Position numbers and translations under genes: made by a program. DNA of 64,000 bases, taken from positions 1 to 64,000 of the forward strand of contig DASPIL010000103.1 in assembly GCA_035629175.1 (NCBI GenBank). Reading direction: 5' to 3'. The DNA is from Verrucomicrobiia bacterium (GTDB lineage: Bacteria; Verrucomicrobiota; Verrucomicrobiia; Limisphaerales; DASXHY01). Positions 1 through 8,938 of this stretch are shown here, piece after piece. Within the stretch, counting starts at the first letter, position 1. Every line of letters starts with the position of its first letter. The notes below the pieces were generated by a model. That model ran no database searches. It was not told the DNA's origin and saw only the letters and a program-made list of their open reading frames with translations.

Positions 1-57
1 GCCTGCGAGACGGGCGTCGAGAACCAGGGCGTCAGAAACTTTGACTGGTTGACTCAT
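1..57 (-). CDS. ParD-like antitoxin, N-terminal fragment at window edge
   Basis: The first 19 codons of a minus-strand gene read MSQPVKVSDALVLDARLAG and continue off the left edge. This start matches the ParD-like antitoxin family, whose members begin M-S-x-P-V-K-[LV]-S-D-x-L-V-x-D-A-R and are small ribbon-helix-helix type DNA-binding antitoxins. A partner toxin, if any, would lie outside the window. A perfect inverted repeat lies 7 bp upstream of the start codon, as expected if the protein represses its own promoter. The identification rests on 19 residues only. Confidence 0.6.
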   Translation of the reverse strand, partial: MSQPVKVSDALVLDARLAG

Positions 58-64
58 AGGTAAA

Positions 65-83
65 CGGTAGCAAAACGCTACCG
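65..83. promoter_or_regulatory. Perfect 7-bp inverted repeat upstream of the ParD-like gene
   Basis: CGGTAGC and GCTACCG are separated by AAAAC. The repeat lies just upstream of the minus-strand antitoxin start. Toxin-antitoxin operons are usually autorepressed through such palindromes, so this is a candidate operator. A similar half-site (ACGCTACC) recurs at about 204-211. Binding is inferred. Confidence 0.4.
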
Positions 84-650
84 ACCTGTCAAAAGACCAA
101 CAGTCCCTTGAAGATGGTCGCCGTCTCCGGCCCGCCCGCCATGGCGACATCAGCGACGGTGGGTGCCGCCCCGGAACACGACGAGCTTATGGAACTCATC
201 TGAACGCTACCCGACTGCGGTCCTGCGGACGGCCGCTAAATTGGAGCCCTCACTCGGAGTTGCGCCCGCCCACGCTCAAGTACGACGGAGCGGGCCGAGT
301 TGAATTCGCTTTCCGAGCGAATGCATCGCTGCCAACGCTTTGAGGCAATTGAAAATGGTCCGCGTGCCGGGTAATGCTTCCGGGCTCGGCACTCATCTTG
401 TGCGAATCGCTTTATAAGACGGACGGTTCTCTTCGAACAGAAGGCAGGCACTCGTTAGCACCGAGGCCCGGCACGCTTGACCGGCGGGCATTCGAAAGTG
501 GTCCGTGTGACAGGATTGCATCTGCACTCTCGAAGGTTTGGATTTCGCGCCTCTGCATTGGGCTACACGCGGCAAGAGGAAATCGGACCGAAATTCATGG
601 AATCGCCAAGCGATCTGTCACAACCTCATCCGAGAACGGTCTAAACACTC
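84..650. other. Intergenic, no convincing gene
   Basis: Several short open frames are present on both strands, but none has a recognisable domain or a convincing start. The region probably holds the promoter of the sigma factor gene at 651 and the leader of the leftward antitoxin gene. I see no clear -35/-10 pair. Confidence 0.4.
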
Positions 651-1502
651 ATGGGAACCGCAGAATCCCAATCGGACGATTATCTTGTCGCCAAAGCGAT
701 GGCCGGCGGTTTGGATGAATTGGATGCGCTTGTGCGCAGACACCAATCCTGGGTTTTCAACCTCGCCCTGCGGATGTGCTGGCGGCGCGAAGTGGCGGAA
801 GATGCGACTCAGGAAATTTTCACCAAAGCGGTGACCCGGCTGAATACGTTTTCCGGGAAAAGCGCCTTCCGCACCTGGTTGTATCGCGTGGCGGTCAACC
901 ACCTCCTGAACGTCCGCAAATCCGAGATGGAGGAAAAAGCGATGACGTTCACCGACATGGGCGCTTCTCTCGACGGCGTGCCAGACCAGGAATTGCCCGA
1001 CTCGGGCGCCTCGCCCGTCGAGACTGCACTCTTCGTGGAAGAAGCCAAGCTCGGCTGCGTTACCGCGATGCTGATGTGTCTTGATCGCCGTCAACGGCTC
1101 GCCTTCATCCTGGGCGAGGTGTTTGGGGAGACCAGCAAAGCGGCGGCAGATGCCATGGAAGTCACTCCCGAGAACTTTCGTCAGTTATTGTCTCGCGCGC
1201 GGCACGATCTCTACCAATTCATGAACAACAAGTGCGGCCTGGTCAACCAGTCCAATCCTTGTCGGTGCGCACGCAAGGCCACCGGTTTCATGCGCAACGG
1301 CTGGCTCGATCCCAACCACAGGCATTTTTCCAAAGACCGGATCGCCGCAATCAAGGACGTTGCGCCCGACCACTTGCACGAACTTCAAGACCTCGACCGG
1401 CAACACGCTGAACTCTACCGGCTGCAGCCGTTTCTGGCCGGCCCGCACCTGGCGAATCGATTGCGGGAAATCCTGCTGCAATCCGGCTTCGCGAAGTACT
1501 GA
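651..1502 (+). CDS. ECF-type RNA polymerase sigma factor with C-terminal extension
   Basis: The 283-residue protein starts with an ECF sigma region 2 at about residues 25-95, including a VAEDATQEIFTKA stretch and the FRTWLYRVAVNHLLN core-binding helix. Region 4 follows at about 140-190 (RRQRLAFILGEVFGETS, ending in LLSRARHDL). Beyond it is a C-terminal extension of about 90 residues starting NPCRCARKATGFM. This Cys-rich extension occurs in a subgroup of ECF factors and may sense or modulate activity. No anti-sigma gene is adjacent. The next gene is a DUF1398 protein 70-90 bp downstream on the same strand. The family call is firm; the target regulon is unknown. Confidence 0.9.
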   Translation: MGTAESQSDDYLVAKAMAGGLDELDALVRRHQSWVFNLALRMCWRREVAEDATQEIFTKAVTRLNTFSGKSAFRTWLYRVAVNHLLNVRKSEMEEKAMTFTDMGASLDGVPDQELPDSGASPVETALFVEEAKLGCVTAMLMCLDRRQRLAFILGEVFGETSKAAADAMEVTPENFRQLLSRARHDLYQFMNNKCGLVNQSNPCRCARKATGFMRNGWLDPNHRHFSKDRIAAIKDVAPDHLHELQDLDRQHAELYRLQPFLAGPHLANRLREILLQSGFAKY

Positions 1503-1589
1503 AAAATCTTCGGCGGAACTGTCACAGTGGCTTTTCGCGGAGGTCTAATTCATTGAAGCCCAAAAAGGGCGAAAGTGAACCAGATCAAA

Positions 1590-1991
1590 ATGAATACCGA
1601 AATCATCGCCAAAACAGCCCGTGCAACCCTCGACGGCAGCATCTCATTTCCCGAAGTCGTCAGCCGACTAATGACTGCCGGCGTCGAGTATTACCACGTG
1701 GATTACGTAACCCTGTGCAAGACGTTTTACATCGCCAATGACTCCACAGTAGTGACGCCGATCAATTTCGAAGGTTTGCCTCCCGTAGCTGCCGAGTTCG
1801 ATTCCGCTGCCCTTCGCGCTGACATTCTGGACAGCCAGCGGAACGGGCAGAAATACCGTGATTTCACCCGGCGCGCGATGGAGGCCGGCGTCCAAGGCTA
1901 CTTTGCGTTCCTCCGCGGAAAACGGGTGACCTACTTTGGCCGCCAGGGCGATCAACACACGGAATGGTTTCCTGGCGCGGCTCCGCGATGA
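1590..1991 (+). CDS. DUF1398 family protein (YbcV-like)
   Basis: A 133-residue cytoplasmic protein with the DUF1398 pattern: ATLDGSISFPEVVSRLMTAG followed by a VEYYHVD stretch, and a C-terminal VQGYFAFLRGKRVTYFGRQG. This family includes E. coli YbcV and has no established function. I chose ATG at 1590. A GTG at 1575 in the same frame, with AAAAGGG about 6 bp upstream, is an equally possible start. It follows the ECF sigma gene and may be co-transcribed with it. No signal peptide or membrane segment is seen. Confidence 0.8.
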   Translation: MNTEIIAKTARATLDGSISFPEVVSRLMTAGVEYYHVDYVTLCKTFYIANDSTVVTPINFEGLPPVAAEFDSAALRADILDSQRNGQKYRDFTRRAMEAGVQGYFAFLRGKRVTYFGRQGDQHTEWFPGAAPR

Positions 1992-2080
1992 ACGTTGCGC
2001 GCCGGAGAAAAAATTCCTTCCGGCTTGTGCGGATGCCTTGACGGCGAAAGTTGGTGCCCGCGTCCGGATTTGCATCGGCC

Positions 2081-2154
2081 TGGCGTGTGAAGGATTCGCA
2101 CCTTCAACCTTCCCGTTCTGAGCGGGACGCCTTGTCTGTTGGCGCTAACGCGCC
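2081..2154 (-). tRNA. Atypical class I tRNA-like sequence, anticodon loop CTCAGAA (CAG)
   Basis: Read on the minus strand, 74 nt fold as a cloverleaf. The acceptor is GGCGCGT/ACACGCC with one C-A mismatch. The anticodon arm is TCCCG-CTCAGAA-CGGGA, the variable loop is AGGTT, and the T arm is GAAGG-TGCGAAT-CCTTC. The D arm is odd, pairing GCGCC with GGCGT around a loop lacking GG. No CCA is encoded directly after the discriminator. The anticodon CAG would be leucine, yet leucine tRNAs have a long variable arm, which is absent here. It may be a degenerate tRNA, an unusual tRNA, or chance. Confidence 0.35.
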
Positions 2155-2505
2155 ATTCAAAGTGGTGCATCCGGCAGGAGGTGGCTTCCCAAGCCCTGCA
2201 ATATTGGGCCCCAATGGAATAGTTCGCTGTCGCGGAACTGCGCGTGGCTCGCCTCCTCGGGATCTGCTTCGGAAAAGGAATCAACATCCTGGATGAAGAA
2301 GTTCAAATCCACATGGATCGCTTCATGGAATTGAATCGCTTTGGAAACCAATGGGAATGCTCACGGTGGAAGTGGCGAAACACCAGCATCTGCGGGGTAA
2401 TTTCACTCTTTCGACGTTTTTCCATTCTCACATTTATTTTCATTCCGGTGACGAGTTCGCAGCGGGTTTGAGAAAAACGCGCAATTTGTTGCCCTTTTGA
2501 GAGAG
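2155..2505. other. Intergenic, no convincing gene
   Basis: The stretch between the tRNA-like element and tRNA-Gly has only short open frames with no recognisable domain. I see nothing I can name in it. Confidence 0.35.
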
Positions 2506-2579
2506 TGGAGCGGGTGAAGGGAATCGAACCCTCGTCTCAGCCTTGGGAAGGCCACATTCTACCATTGAACCACACCCGC
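2506..2579 (-). tRNA. tRNA-Gly (anticodon CCC)
   Basis: Read on the minus strand, the gene has acceptor stem GCGGGTG/CACCCGC, D arm GTTC...GAAT, anticodon loop TTCCCAA, a 4-nt variable loop, T arm GAGGG-TTCGATT-CCCTT and an encoded CCA. The anticodon is at positions 34-36 as CCC, reading GGG. The outer part of the anticodon stem uses two G-U pairs, so the exact frame of the loop should be confirmed by a tRNA folding program. The amino acid identity is clear from the overall glycine-type sequence. Confidence 0.9.
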
Positions 2580-2673
2580 GCTCACAACCTGTTTTCGTTT
2601 AGCAGATGGCCACAGCTCATGCAATCGCCGTTTTTTTCTTTTACCACCGAGGGCGCGATAAGCCGGCGATACA

Positions 2674-2691
2674 GCAGGTTTCGAAACCTGC
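2674..2691. repeat. Intergenic 18-bp perfect palindrome
   Basis: GCAGGTTTCGAAACCTGC is its own reverse complement and lies between tRNA-Gly and the next gene, preceded by AAGCCGGCGATACA. I recall similar palindromes scattered between genes in verrucomicrobial genomes. It may be a dispersed hairpin element or a terminator. Confidence 0.5.
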
Positions 2692-2822
2692 GCTGCACAT
2701 TCCTGCGGAAAACGTCACAGCCGCTTTCGCTGCATTGGGAACAACTTGCCAAAAGGTTGTGAGCATCTGTTTCTTGAGACCGCGTCGATCCGCGGTATGA
2801 TCATCCCGATTATTGCCAGGCT

Positions 2823-3053
2823 ATGACACTTGAAATCTTCAGCTCCTCCTGGGTCGTTTTTTACGACTGGTCCGAATGCGCCTATGACGTGATCACCGGT
2901 TCAGAATGGCTGAAGCGCGATCGTGAGCATTGGCTGCATCAACACATGCCAACGCGGGTGATGCTCGACATCGCCGAAAGCGAGGCCGACGCCCAGCAGC
3001 GATTGAAGGATCTTGCGCGGCTTCGAACCCTTCAGGCGATCCATGAATCCTGA
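2823..3053 (+). CDS. Small hypothetical protein (76 aa)
   Basis: The predicted product is 76 residues with a mixed, protein-like composition. The N-terminal half is rich in aromatic residues (SSSWVVFYDWSECAYD) and the C-terminal half is charged and helical (AESEADAQQRLKDLARLRTL). I do not recognise a domain. Codon choice resembles the neighbouring genes, which supports it being real. It precedes the nucleotidyltransferase gene by about 190 bp on the same strand. There is no signal peptide. Confidence 0.45.
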   Translation: MTLEIFSSSWVVFYDWSECAYDVITGSEWLKRDREHWLHQHMPTRVMLDIAESEADAQQRLKDLARLRTLQAIHES

Positions 3054-3107
3054 TAATGAGCCCACTGGGTCGCGTGAAATAATTGCCCTGCGGATTCGCC
3101 AACGCTG

Positions 3108-3129
3108 AAGCGGCGCGAGCGCCGCGCTT
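3108..3129. repeat. GC-rich intergenic hairpin
   Basis: GCGGCGC and GCGCCGC face each other across GA, with further AAG/CTT pairing outside. It lies in the gap before the nucleotidyltransferase gene. It could be a terminator for the small upstream gene or another dispersed palindrome. Confidence 0.4.
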
Positions 3130-3243
3130 CTCCGGCCCCAAGCAGCAGTTGATCGCGCGCTTGCGAAACGGATCGAAATCCGAAACGTTGCAGCGGACGC
3201 ACTCTGGCATTTCGGACCGACGGCCGCAGGCGACGCGATCCGC

Positions 3244-4614
3244 ATGAACATACCCGATGAACTGAAGCGCCTGTTGGGCAAAGTCCCGGCATTGGCTCGC
3301 GCTTATCTCGTGGGCGGGTTTGTAAGAGATGCGTTGCTCGGAATTCCGCACCACGATTTTGATATCGAGGTCTATGGCGTTGATTATGAAAGCCTGGCAC
3401 GGGAATTGGCCGCTCATGGGCGCGTGGATCGGGTCGGCAAATCGTTCGGGGTGGTGAAGTTTGCGGGGCGAAACGGCGCGCAATGGGACTTCAGTGTGCC
3501 GCGGCGGGATTCAAAAACATCCGCGGGACACAAGGGGTTTCAGATCGAATTCGATCCGAACATTGAACCGCGCGAAGCCGCCAGGCGCCGGGATTTCACG
3601 ATCAACGCGCTGATGTTTGATCCGCGTACGGGGGAATATCTCGATTTCTTTGGTGGACGCGATGATCTGCAGCGGCGGGTGCTTCGCCACACAAGCGCGG
3701 CGTTCGTGGAGGATCCATTGCGTGTGCTTCGCGGAATGCAATTTGCCGCGCGTTTCGACCTTGAGCCCGCGGGTGACACCATCGAGTTGTGTCGTTCCAT
3801 CGTCCATACGTTTCCTGAGCTTGCGGTCGAACGGGTCGGCGCGGAGTGGTTTAAGTGGGCGGAGTTGAGCAAGCGTCCATCTGCCGGGCTGCGGTTCCTG
3901 AAGGAGACGGGCTGGTTGCAGCATTTCCCGGAAATCGCCGCGCTGGATGGGACCCCGCAGGATCCTGAATGGCATCCGGAAGGGGATGTGTTCACGCACG
4001 TGTGCCATTGTTGCGACGCGTTGGCGGAATTGCTGGAACGCCAGCCGCTGGATTCCACCGCGCGTCAGGTGCTGATGTTTGCCGTCCTCGCGCATGACTT
4101 CGCCAAGCCGCAGACAACTCACACAGCCGAGCGCGAGGGGCGCCTCCGCATTGTTTCCCCTGGGCACGAGGAACAGGGAGGCCCGCTCGCGGAATCTTTC
4201 CTGACGCGGATCAATGCACCCAATGAATTGAAAGAGCGGGTGGTGCCACTCGTTACGCATCATCTCGCGCATCTTCAAACGGCGACGGATCGGTCGGTTC
4301 GCAGGCTCGCGAATCATCTCAAACCCGCCACCATTGAGGAACTTTGCCTCGTGATGACGGCGGATCATTTTGGCCGTCCTCCCAAGCCGCGGGTGCTGCA
4401 CGAGGGGATTACCGCGCTGCGGAACAAGGCACACGCACTGCGCCTGCAGGAATCCGCGCCGAAGCCGATTCTGCAGGGCCGTCATCTGATCGCGCGCGGG
4501 ATGCAGCCGGGACGGCAGTTCGGCACCCTGCTGGACGCCGCGTTCGAGGCGCAGCTGGAGGGCTGCTTTGCCGACCTGGACGGCGCGTTGAAGTGGCTGG
4601 ACGAACGCGTGTGA
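3244..4614 (+). CDS. cca: CCA tRNA nucleotidyltransferase with HD domain
   Basis: The 456-residue protein begins with the class II nucleotidyltransferase fold: YLVGGFVRDALLG at about 21-33, the catalytic DFDIEVYG at about 39-46 and RRRDFTINALMFD near 116-128. The RNA-binding part has HTSAAFVEDPLRVLRGMQFA. A C-terminal HD phosphohydrolase module follows (VLAHDFAKPQTTH near 280). This layout fits E. coli-type bifunctional CCA-adding enzymes, which add or repair the tRNA 3' CCA. A poly(A) polymerase role cannot be excluded by eye. Both confident tRNA genes in this window encode CCA, so repair would be the likely use. The gene converges on xfp with a 26-bp gap. Confidence 0.82.
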   Translation: MNIPDELKRLLGKVPALARAYLVGGFVRDALLGIPHHDFDIEVYGVDYESLARELAAHGRVDRVGKSFGVVKFAGRNGAQWDFSVPRRDSKTSAGHKGFQIEFDPNIEPREAARRRDFTINALMFDPRTGEYLDFFGGRDDLQRRVLRHTSAAFVEDPLRVLRGMQFAARFDLEPAGDTIELCRSIVHTFPELAVERVGAEWFKWAELSKRPSAGLRFLKETGWLQHFPEIAALDGTPQDPEWHPEGDVFTHVCHCCDALAELLERQPLDSTARQVLMFAVLAHDFAKPQTTHTAEREGRLRIVSPGHEEQGGPLAESFLTRINAPNELKERVVPLVTHHLAHLQTATDRSVRRLANHLKPATIEELCLVMTADHFGRPPKPRVLHEGITALRNKAHALRLQESAPKPILQGRHLIARGMQPGRQFGTLLDAAFEAQLEGCFADLDGALKWLDERV

Positions 4615-4640
4615 TCATCAGCAGCCTTCGTGATAGGGCA

Positions 4641-7070
4641 CTATGCGTTGTCTGCTTCCGTGGAGCTTTTCTTGGACGACACCGTCCATTTCCACCCCCA
4701 CTTCCAGCCAAGGACTTCAGGAAGATCTTCGCCGTGCTCGCGGATGTAGGCACGATGATCGATCAACCTGTTGTCAATTTCCTGCCGCACATAAGCCGCG
4801 CGTGATCCGAGCTGCGGCAGTCGATCGATCACGTCGCGCACGAGGTGAAAGCGATCCAGATCGTTGAGCACGCACATGTCGAATGGCGTCGTCGTGGTGC
4901 CTTCCTCCTTGAAACCACGCACGTGGAGATTGCGATGATTTGCGCGGCGATAGGCGAGACGATGGATGAGCCACGGATATCCGTGAAAGGCGAAGATGGT
5001 CGGCTTATCGGTCGTGAAGAGCGCGTCGAATTCCTTGTCGCTCAATCCGTGCGGATGCTCGCTCGGCGGCTGCAGCTTCATGAGATCGACGACGTTGATC
5101 ACGCGAATTTTCAGCTTCGGCAGGTAATGCCGCAGCAGGTCAACAGCCGCAAGGGTTTCCAGAGTGGGAACGTCGCCGCAACATGCCATCACGACATCGG
5201 GTTCACTGTTCTGGTCATTGCTCGCCCAATTCCAAATGCTCACGCCAGCAGTGCAATGCTTGATAGCTTCATCCATCGTCAGCCACACAGGCGCGGGTTG
5301 TTTGCCCGCGACAATGACGTTCACGTAATCGCGGCTGCGCAGGCAATGATCGGTCACGCTGAGCAGCGTGTTCGCATCGGGCGGCAGGTAAATGCGGATA
5401 ACGTCGGGCTTCTTGTTCGCAACATGGCCAATGAAACCGGGATCCTGGTGGCTGAATCCGTTGTGATCCTGCCGCCAGACATGCGAGCTGAGGAGGTAGT
5501 TCAACGATGCGATGGAACGGCGCCACGGAATTCCATTGCACACCTTCAGCCACTTTGCGTGCTGGTTGAACATGGAATCGATGATGTGAATAAACGCTTC
5601 GTAGCAACTGAAGAATCCGTGCCGGCCAGTCAGCAGGTAACCTTCAAGCCAGCCCTGGCATTGATGCTCGCTTAATACTTCCATCACGCGTCCGTCGGGC
5701 GAAAGGTGATCGTCTTCGGGCAGTGTTTCTGCAACGTGACAGCGATTGGTAACTTCCAGGACATCCTGCCAGCGGTTTGAATTATTTTCGTCGGGACTGA
5801 ACAGCCGGAAGTTTTTTGTTTCCAGGTTGAGCTTCATGACATCGCGCAGGAACTTGCCCATGACGCGTGTGGCCTCGGCCGGAGTTCCACCTGGCGAGGA
5901 AATCTTCACAGCGTAGTCGCGGAAATCTGACAGCTTCAAATCGCGCAACAACAAGCCGCCGTTTGTGTGCGGATTGTCGCTCATCCGGCGATGGCCTTTT
6001 GGGGCAAGCTCCGCAAGTTCAGGAATCAGCCGGCCGTTGTCGTCGAACAATTCGTGAGGCCGATAACTCTTCATCCAATTCTCCAGAACCTTGACGTGGC
6101 CTGCTTTTTCCATGTCGCCCATCGGGACCTGGTGCGCGCGCCAATAATCCTCGCACTTCTTGCCATCGATGGCCGCGGGACAGGTCCAGCCTTTAGGCGA
6201 GCGCAGAACGATCATTGGCCACGCTGGGCGGCCGTGGAATCCACGCTTCCGCGCCGTTTTCCAGATCGTGTGAATGTCATCGATGACAACGTCGAGAACG
6301 GAAGCCATGCGCTTGTGCGTTTGCAGCGGGTCACGGCCCTCCACGAAGTGAGGTGTGTATCCGTAGCCTTCGAGGAGCTTTGTAAGTTCGTCTTCCGGAA
6401 TGCGCGCGAGGATGCAGGGGTTTGCAATTTTGTATCCATTCAGATGCAGGATTGGCAGAACAGCTCCATCCCGCACGGGATTCAGAAACTTGTTTCCATG
6501 CCAGCCTGTTGCAAGCGGGCCCGTTTCGGCTTCGCCGTCGCCAATCACGGTCGCAACGATCAAATCCGGATTATCGAACGCCGCACCGAATGCATGTGAC
6601 AGCGAGTATCCCAACTCCCCGCCTTCATGAATTGAGCCTGGAGTTTCAGGAGCCACGTGGCTGGGGATGCCGCCGGGAAACGAGAACTGCTTGAAGAGGC
6701 GCTTCATGCCGGTTTCGTCCTGCGACACATTGGGATAAACCTCGCTGTAGGTGCCCTCGAGATAGGCGTTCGCCACAATGCCAGGCCCTCCATGCCCTGG
6801 GCCCGTGATGTAGATCATGTTGAGGTCGTGCGACCTGATCACGCGGTTCAGATGAACGTAGATGAAGTTCAATCCTGGCGTGGTTCCCCAATGTCCCAGC
6901 AGTCGCGGCTTAATGTGCGCCGGCTTCAGCGGCTTCTTCAGGAGCGGATTGTCGTAAAGGTAGATCTGTCCGACCGACAGGTAATTGGCAGCTCGCCAAT
7001 ACGCATCCATCCGCCGCAACTCGTCCTTCGAGCGCCGCTTCGTTCCGTGATTATTGCGTTTCGATTTCAT
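4641..7070 (-). CDS. xfp: Xylulose-5-phosphate/fructose-6-phosphate phosphoketolase
   Basis: The 809-residue thiamine-diphosphate enzyme splits xylulose 5-phosphate (or fructose 6-phosphate) with phosphate into acetyl phosphate and glyceraldehyde 3-phosphate (or erythrose 4-phosphate). It has the family length and signatures: [10 protein letters not shown] near 90, [20 protein letters not shown] near 133-152, the ThDP-binding [19 protein letters not shown] near 178-196, and a [14 protein letters not shown] stretch in the C-terminal half. Its start overlaps the end of ackA by 20 bp, so the two are translated from one transcript. The product acetyl phosphate is the substrate of the upstream kinase. 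Confidence 0.95.
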   Translation of the reverse strand: MKSKRNNHGTKRRSKDELRRMDAYWRAANYLSVGQIYLYDNPLLKKPLKPAHIKPRLLGHWGTTPGLNFIYVHLNRVIRSHDLNMIYITGPGHGGPGIVANAYLEGTYSEVYPNVSQDETGMKRLFKQFSFPGGIPSHVAPETPGSIHEGGELGYSLSHAFGAAFDNPDLIVATVIGDGEAETGPLATGWHGNKFLNPVRDGAVLPILHLNGYKIANPCILARIPEDELTKLLEGYGYTPHFVEGRDPLQTHKRMASVLDVVIDDIHTIWKTARKRGFHGRPAWPMIVLRSPKGWTCPAAIDGKKCEDYWRAHQVPMGDMEKAGHVKVLENWMKSYRPHELFDDNGRLIPELAELAPKGHRRMSDNPHTNGGLLLRDLKLSDFRDYAVKISSPGGTPAEATRVMGKFLRDVMKLNLETKNFRLFSPDENNSNRWQDVLEVTNRCHVAETLPEDDHLSPDGRVMEVLSEHQCQGWLEGYLLTGRHGFFSCYEAFIHIIDSMFNQHAKWLKVCNGIPWRRSIASLNYLLSSHVWRQDHNGFSHQDPGFIGHVANKKPDVIRIYLPPDANTLLSVTDHCLRSRDYVNVIVAGKQPAPVWLTMDEAIKHCTAGVSIWNWASNDQNSEPDVVMACCGDVPTLETLAAVDLLRHYLPKLKIRVINVVDLMKLQPPSEHPHGLSDKEFDALFTTDKPTIFAFHGYPWLIHRLAYRRANHRNLHVRGFKEEGTTTTPFDMCVLNDLDRFHLVRDVIDRLPQLGSRAAYVRQEIDNRLIDHRAYIREHGEDLPEVLGWKWGWKWTVSSKKSSTEADNA

Positions 7071-8286
7071 GATAGCTGGCCTCTACCGGCATTCCGAGGA
7101 CCTCACAAACGCTGCGCGCGATCATCCATTCCTCATCGGTCGGAATCACCCGAATGGTGACACGGCTCGCGTTGCTTGAAATGACAGGTGCGTTTTGTTG
7201 ATTGCGCGGCAGATCGACTTCCATTCCGAGAAAACCCATGCCCTCACAGATGCGCGCCCGCACTGGATGGGAATTTTCGCCGATACCGCCCGTGAATACG
7301 ATGGTATCCAAGCCGCCGAGAGCGGCTGCGAGCGCGCCGATCGCTTTCCTGATTGAATAGCAGAAGACTTGAACCGCCTCCGCCGCGCGATGATCCGACG
7401 ATTCGCGTTCAAGCAATTCGCGCATGTCAGAGCTGGTCTCGGAAATGCCGAGCAACCCGGATTCAGAATTCACCATTTTGTTCCAGCGGCTGGCGCTCAT
7501 CCGTTCGGTGCGTGACAGAAACCACGGCAAGCCTGGGTCCAGGTCCCCCGACCGGGTGCTCATCGGAACGCCCGCCGCTGGAGTGAATCCCATCGTGGTA
7601 TCGATTGCCCGTCCATTGTGCACTGCGGCCAGGCTCGCGCCGTTTCCCAGGTGGGCAAGGATCGACCTGCCTTCAGCCGCGGCAGGACCCGCAACCCGCC
7701 CCAGTTGTTCAACGATGAACGCATAGGAAAGGCCGTGAAACCCATAACGTTGAATTCCGCGATCATGGAATCGGCGGGGTATCGGCAGCATCCGCGCGCG
7801 CAATGGGAGATCGCGATGAAACGCCGTATCGAAGCAGGCCACCTGCGGAAGATTTGGATGCCGCGAATGGAAAGCTTCGGTCAGCCGAATCTCGTCGGGT
7901 AAATGTTCGGGATCGAACGGTTCGAGGCTCCGAAGTGCCTTGACGAGTTGAGGAGAGATTCGCTGGTGCGCGCGGTATTCAGGACCGCCATGCACCACGC
8001 GATGGCCAGCCGCCACCAGGCGGTCCGATGCAATGTTTTCATCGATCCATTGCATCAGAATTTCGACGGCTGCCTTATGATCGGGCGCAGTTACGGACTG
8101 CGTCCGCTGCGGTACACCTGGCTGCCGAAGCACCAGTTGGGAGTTGGCCTGGCCGATCCGCTCAATCTTGCCCATCAGCAGGCGCTGCAAATTACCTGCG
8201 ATGGAAAACGCAGCGAACTTGATGCTTGAGGACCCTCCATTGATGGTCAACAAGCACGGCGATGTGATGCCATTCCCGTTGTGCAT
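7051..8286 (-). CDS. ackA: Acetate kinase
   Basis: The 411-residue protein interconverts acetyl phosphate plus ADP with acetate plus ATP. The N-terminal phosphate-binding signature is [14 protein letters not shown] at about 12-25. The second signature, [10 protein letters not shown], is near 91-100. The ASKHA core continues with [37 protein letters not shown] and FTGGIGENS. The gene is first in a two-gene operon with xfp, forming a phosphoketolase shunt that makes ATP from pentose or hexose phosphates without loss of carbon as CO2. The upstream 230 bp hold its promoter, not resolved here. Confidence 0.93.
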   Translation of the reverse strand: MHNGNGITSPCLLTINGGSSSIKFAAFSIAGNLQRLLMGKIERIGQANSQLVLRQPGVPQRTQSVTAPDHKAAVEILMQWIDENIASDRLVAAGHRVVHGGPEYRAHQRISPQLVKALRSLEPFDPEHLPDEIRLTEAFHSRHPNLPQVACFDTAFHRDLPLRARMLPIPRRFHDRGIQRYGFHGLSYAFIVEQLGRVAGPAAAEGRSILAHLGNGASLAAVHNGRAIDTTMGFTPAAGVPMSTRSGDLDPGLPWFLSRTERMSASRWNKMVNSESGLLGISETSSDMRELLERESSDHRAAEAVQVFCYSIRKAIGALAAALGGLDTIVFTGGIGENSHPVRARICEGMGFLGMEVDLPRNQQNAPVISSNASRVTIRVIPTDEEWMIARSVCEVLGMPVEASYHEIETQ

Positions 8287-8514
8287 TGAAGTGTCGCGCC
8301 CTGTTGAACAGTTCCCTACCGCGAATTGGCAAATGTCACAAGGGGGAACCTCGCTTGTGCCGGCGAGAATTGGCAGCTAAGACACGCAGGGTGGCCCTCA
8401 CGCCGCTTGCGTGTCCCCAAGCGTGACAGTTCGGAATGCGCCCACCCGTGCCCAATCTTTCAGCCTGAACCGGCCTGAAGGCACGCGCTTCTGCGGCAGG
8501 AGCGCTCGACTTTG

Positions 8515-8934
8515 TCAGGCTTTCGAAGAGGCGCGTCGAACGGCCGCGAGCAGGAGTCCGCCGATCCCCATCAAGCTGAGAACGGTCGGCTCAGGAACTT
8601 GCACGGTAAAGAATTGTTCGCCTGGAAGAGTGTTCATGTCGATGGCGCCTTCGCCTGTGAAATTGCCAAGACCGTCACCGCCAAGGTTTCCTTGCGGCGC
8701 GGCCAGTCCGCCCAGGAACTGGTTCGACCAAAAATCGTGGCCGCCGCCATTCTGCCCAACCATGATGCGAATGTCGCCAGTCGCTCCGAGGTCCGACAGC
8801 GCGATTGAAAGCTCCAAGCCCGTCATCACGGCGAGAGCCGCAGCCTGGTCTGCAGCGCCAGTGCCGCCGGTGACACCCGCGACGTTGCTGCCATCGTATC
8901 CGACTTCGATCGGGGACCCGTTGATGGATGTATG
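8515..8934 (-). pseudogene. 5'-truncated PEP-CTERM protein remnant
   Basis: An open frame of 139 codons ends in a PEP-CTERM sorting signal (VPEPTVLSLMGIGG, then a hydrophobic stretch and ARRASSKA-like basic tail ending RRASSKA). The frame begins right after a stop codon and only 4 bp from the stop of the neighbouring methyltransferase gene, with no signal peptide and no upstream room for one. The internal methionine at 8829 would give a 104-residue protein with no export signal. PEP-CTERM proteins need an N-terminal signal peptide, so I read this as the 3' end of a gene whose front was lost. Stretches rich in Gly, Asn and Asp (VGQNGGGHDFWSNQFLGG) fit a secreted lectin-like domain. Confidence 0.65.
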
Positions 8935-8938
8935 TCAA

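Noticed and set aside
141-203. 20-codon frame MATSATVGAAPEHDELMELI
   Set aside because: It is too short, has no ribosome-binding site and no known motif.
3511-4485. Long minus-strand open frame opposite the CCA-adding gene
   Set aside because: It mirrors the coding strand of a well-supported nucleotidyltransferase and has no recognisable motif.
4845-5675. Plus-strand open frame opposite xfp
   Set aside because: It lies wholly inside the phosphoketolase gene and is explained by GC-rich codon use on the other strand.
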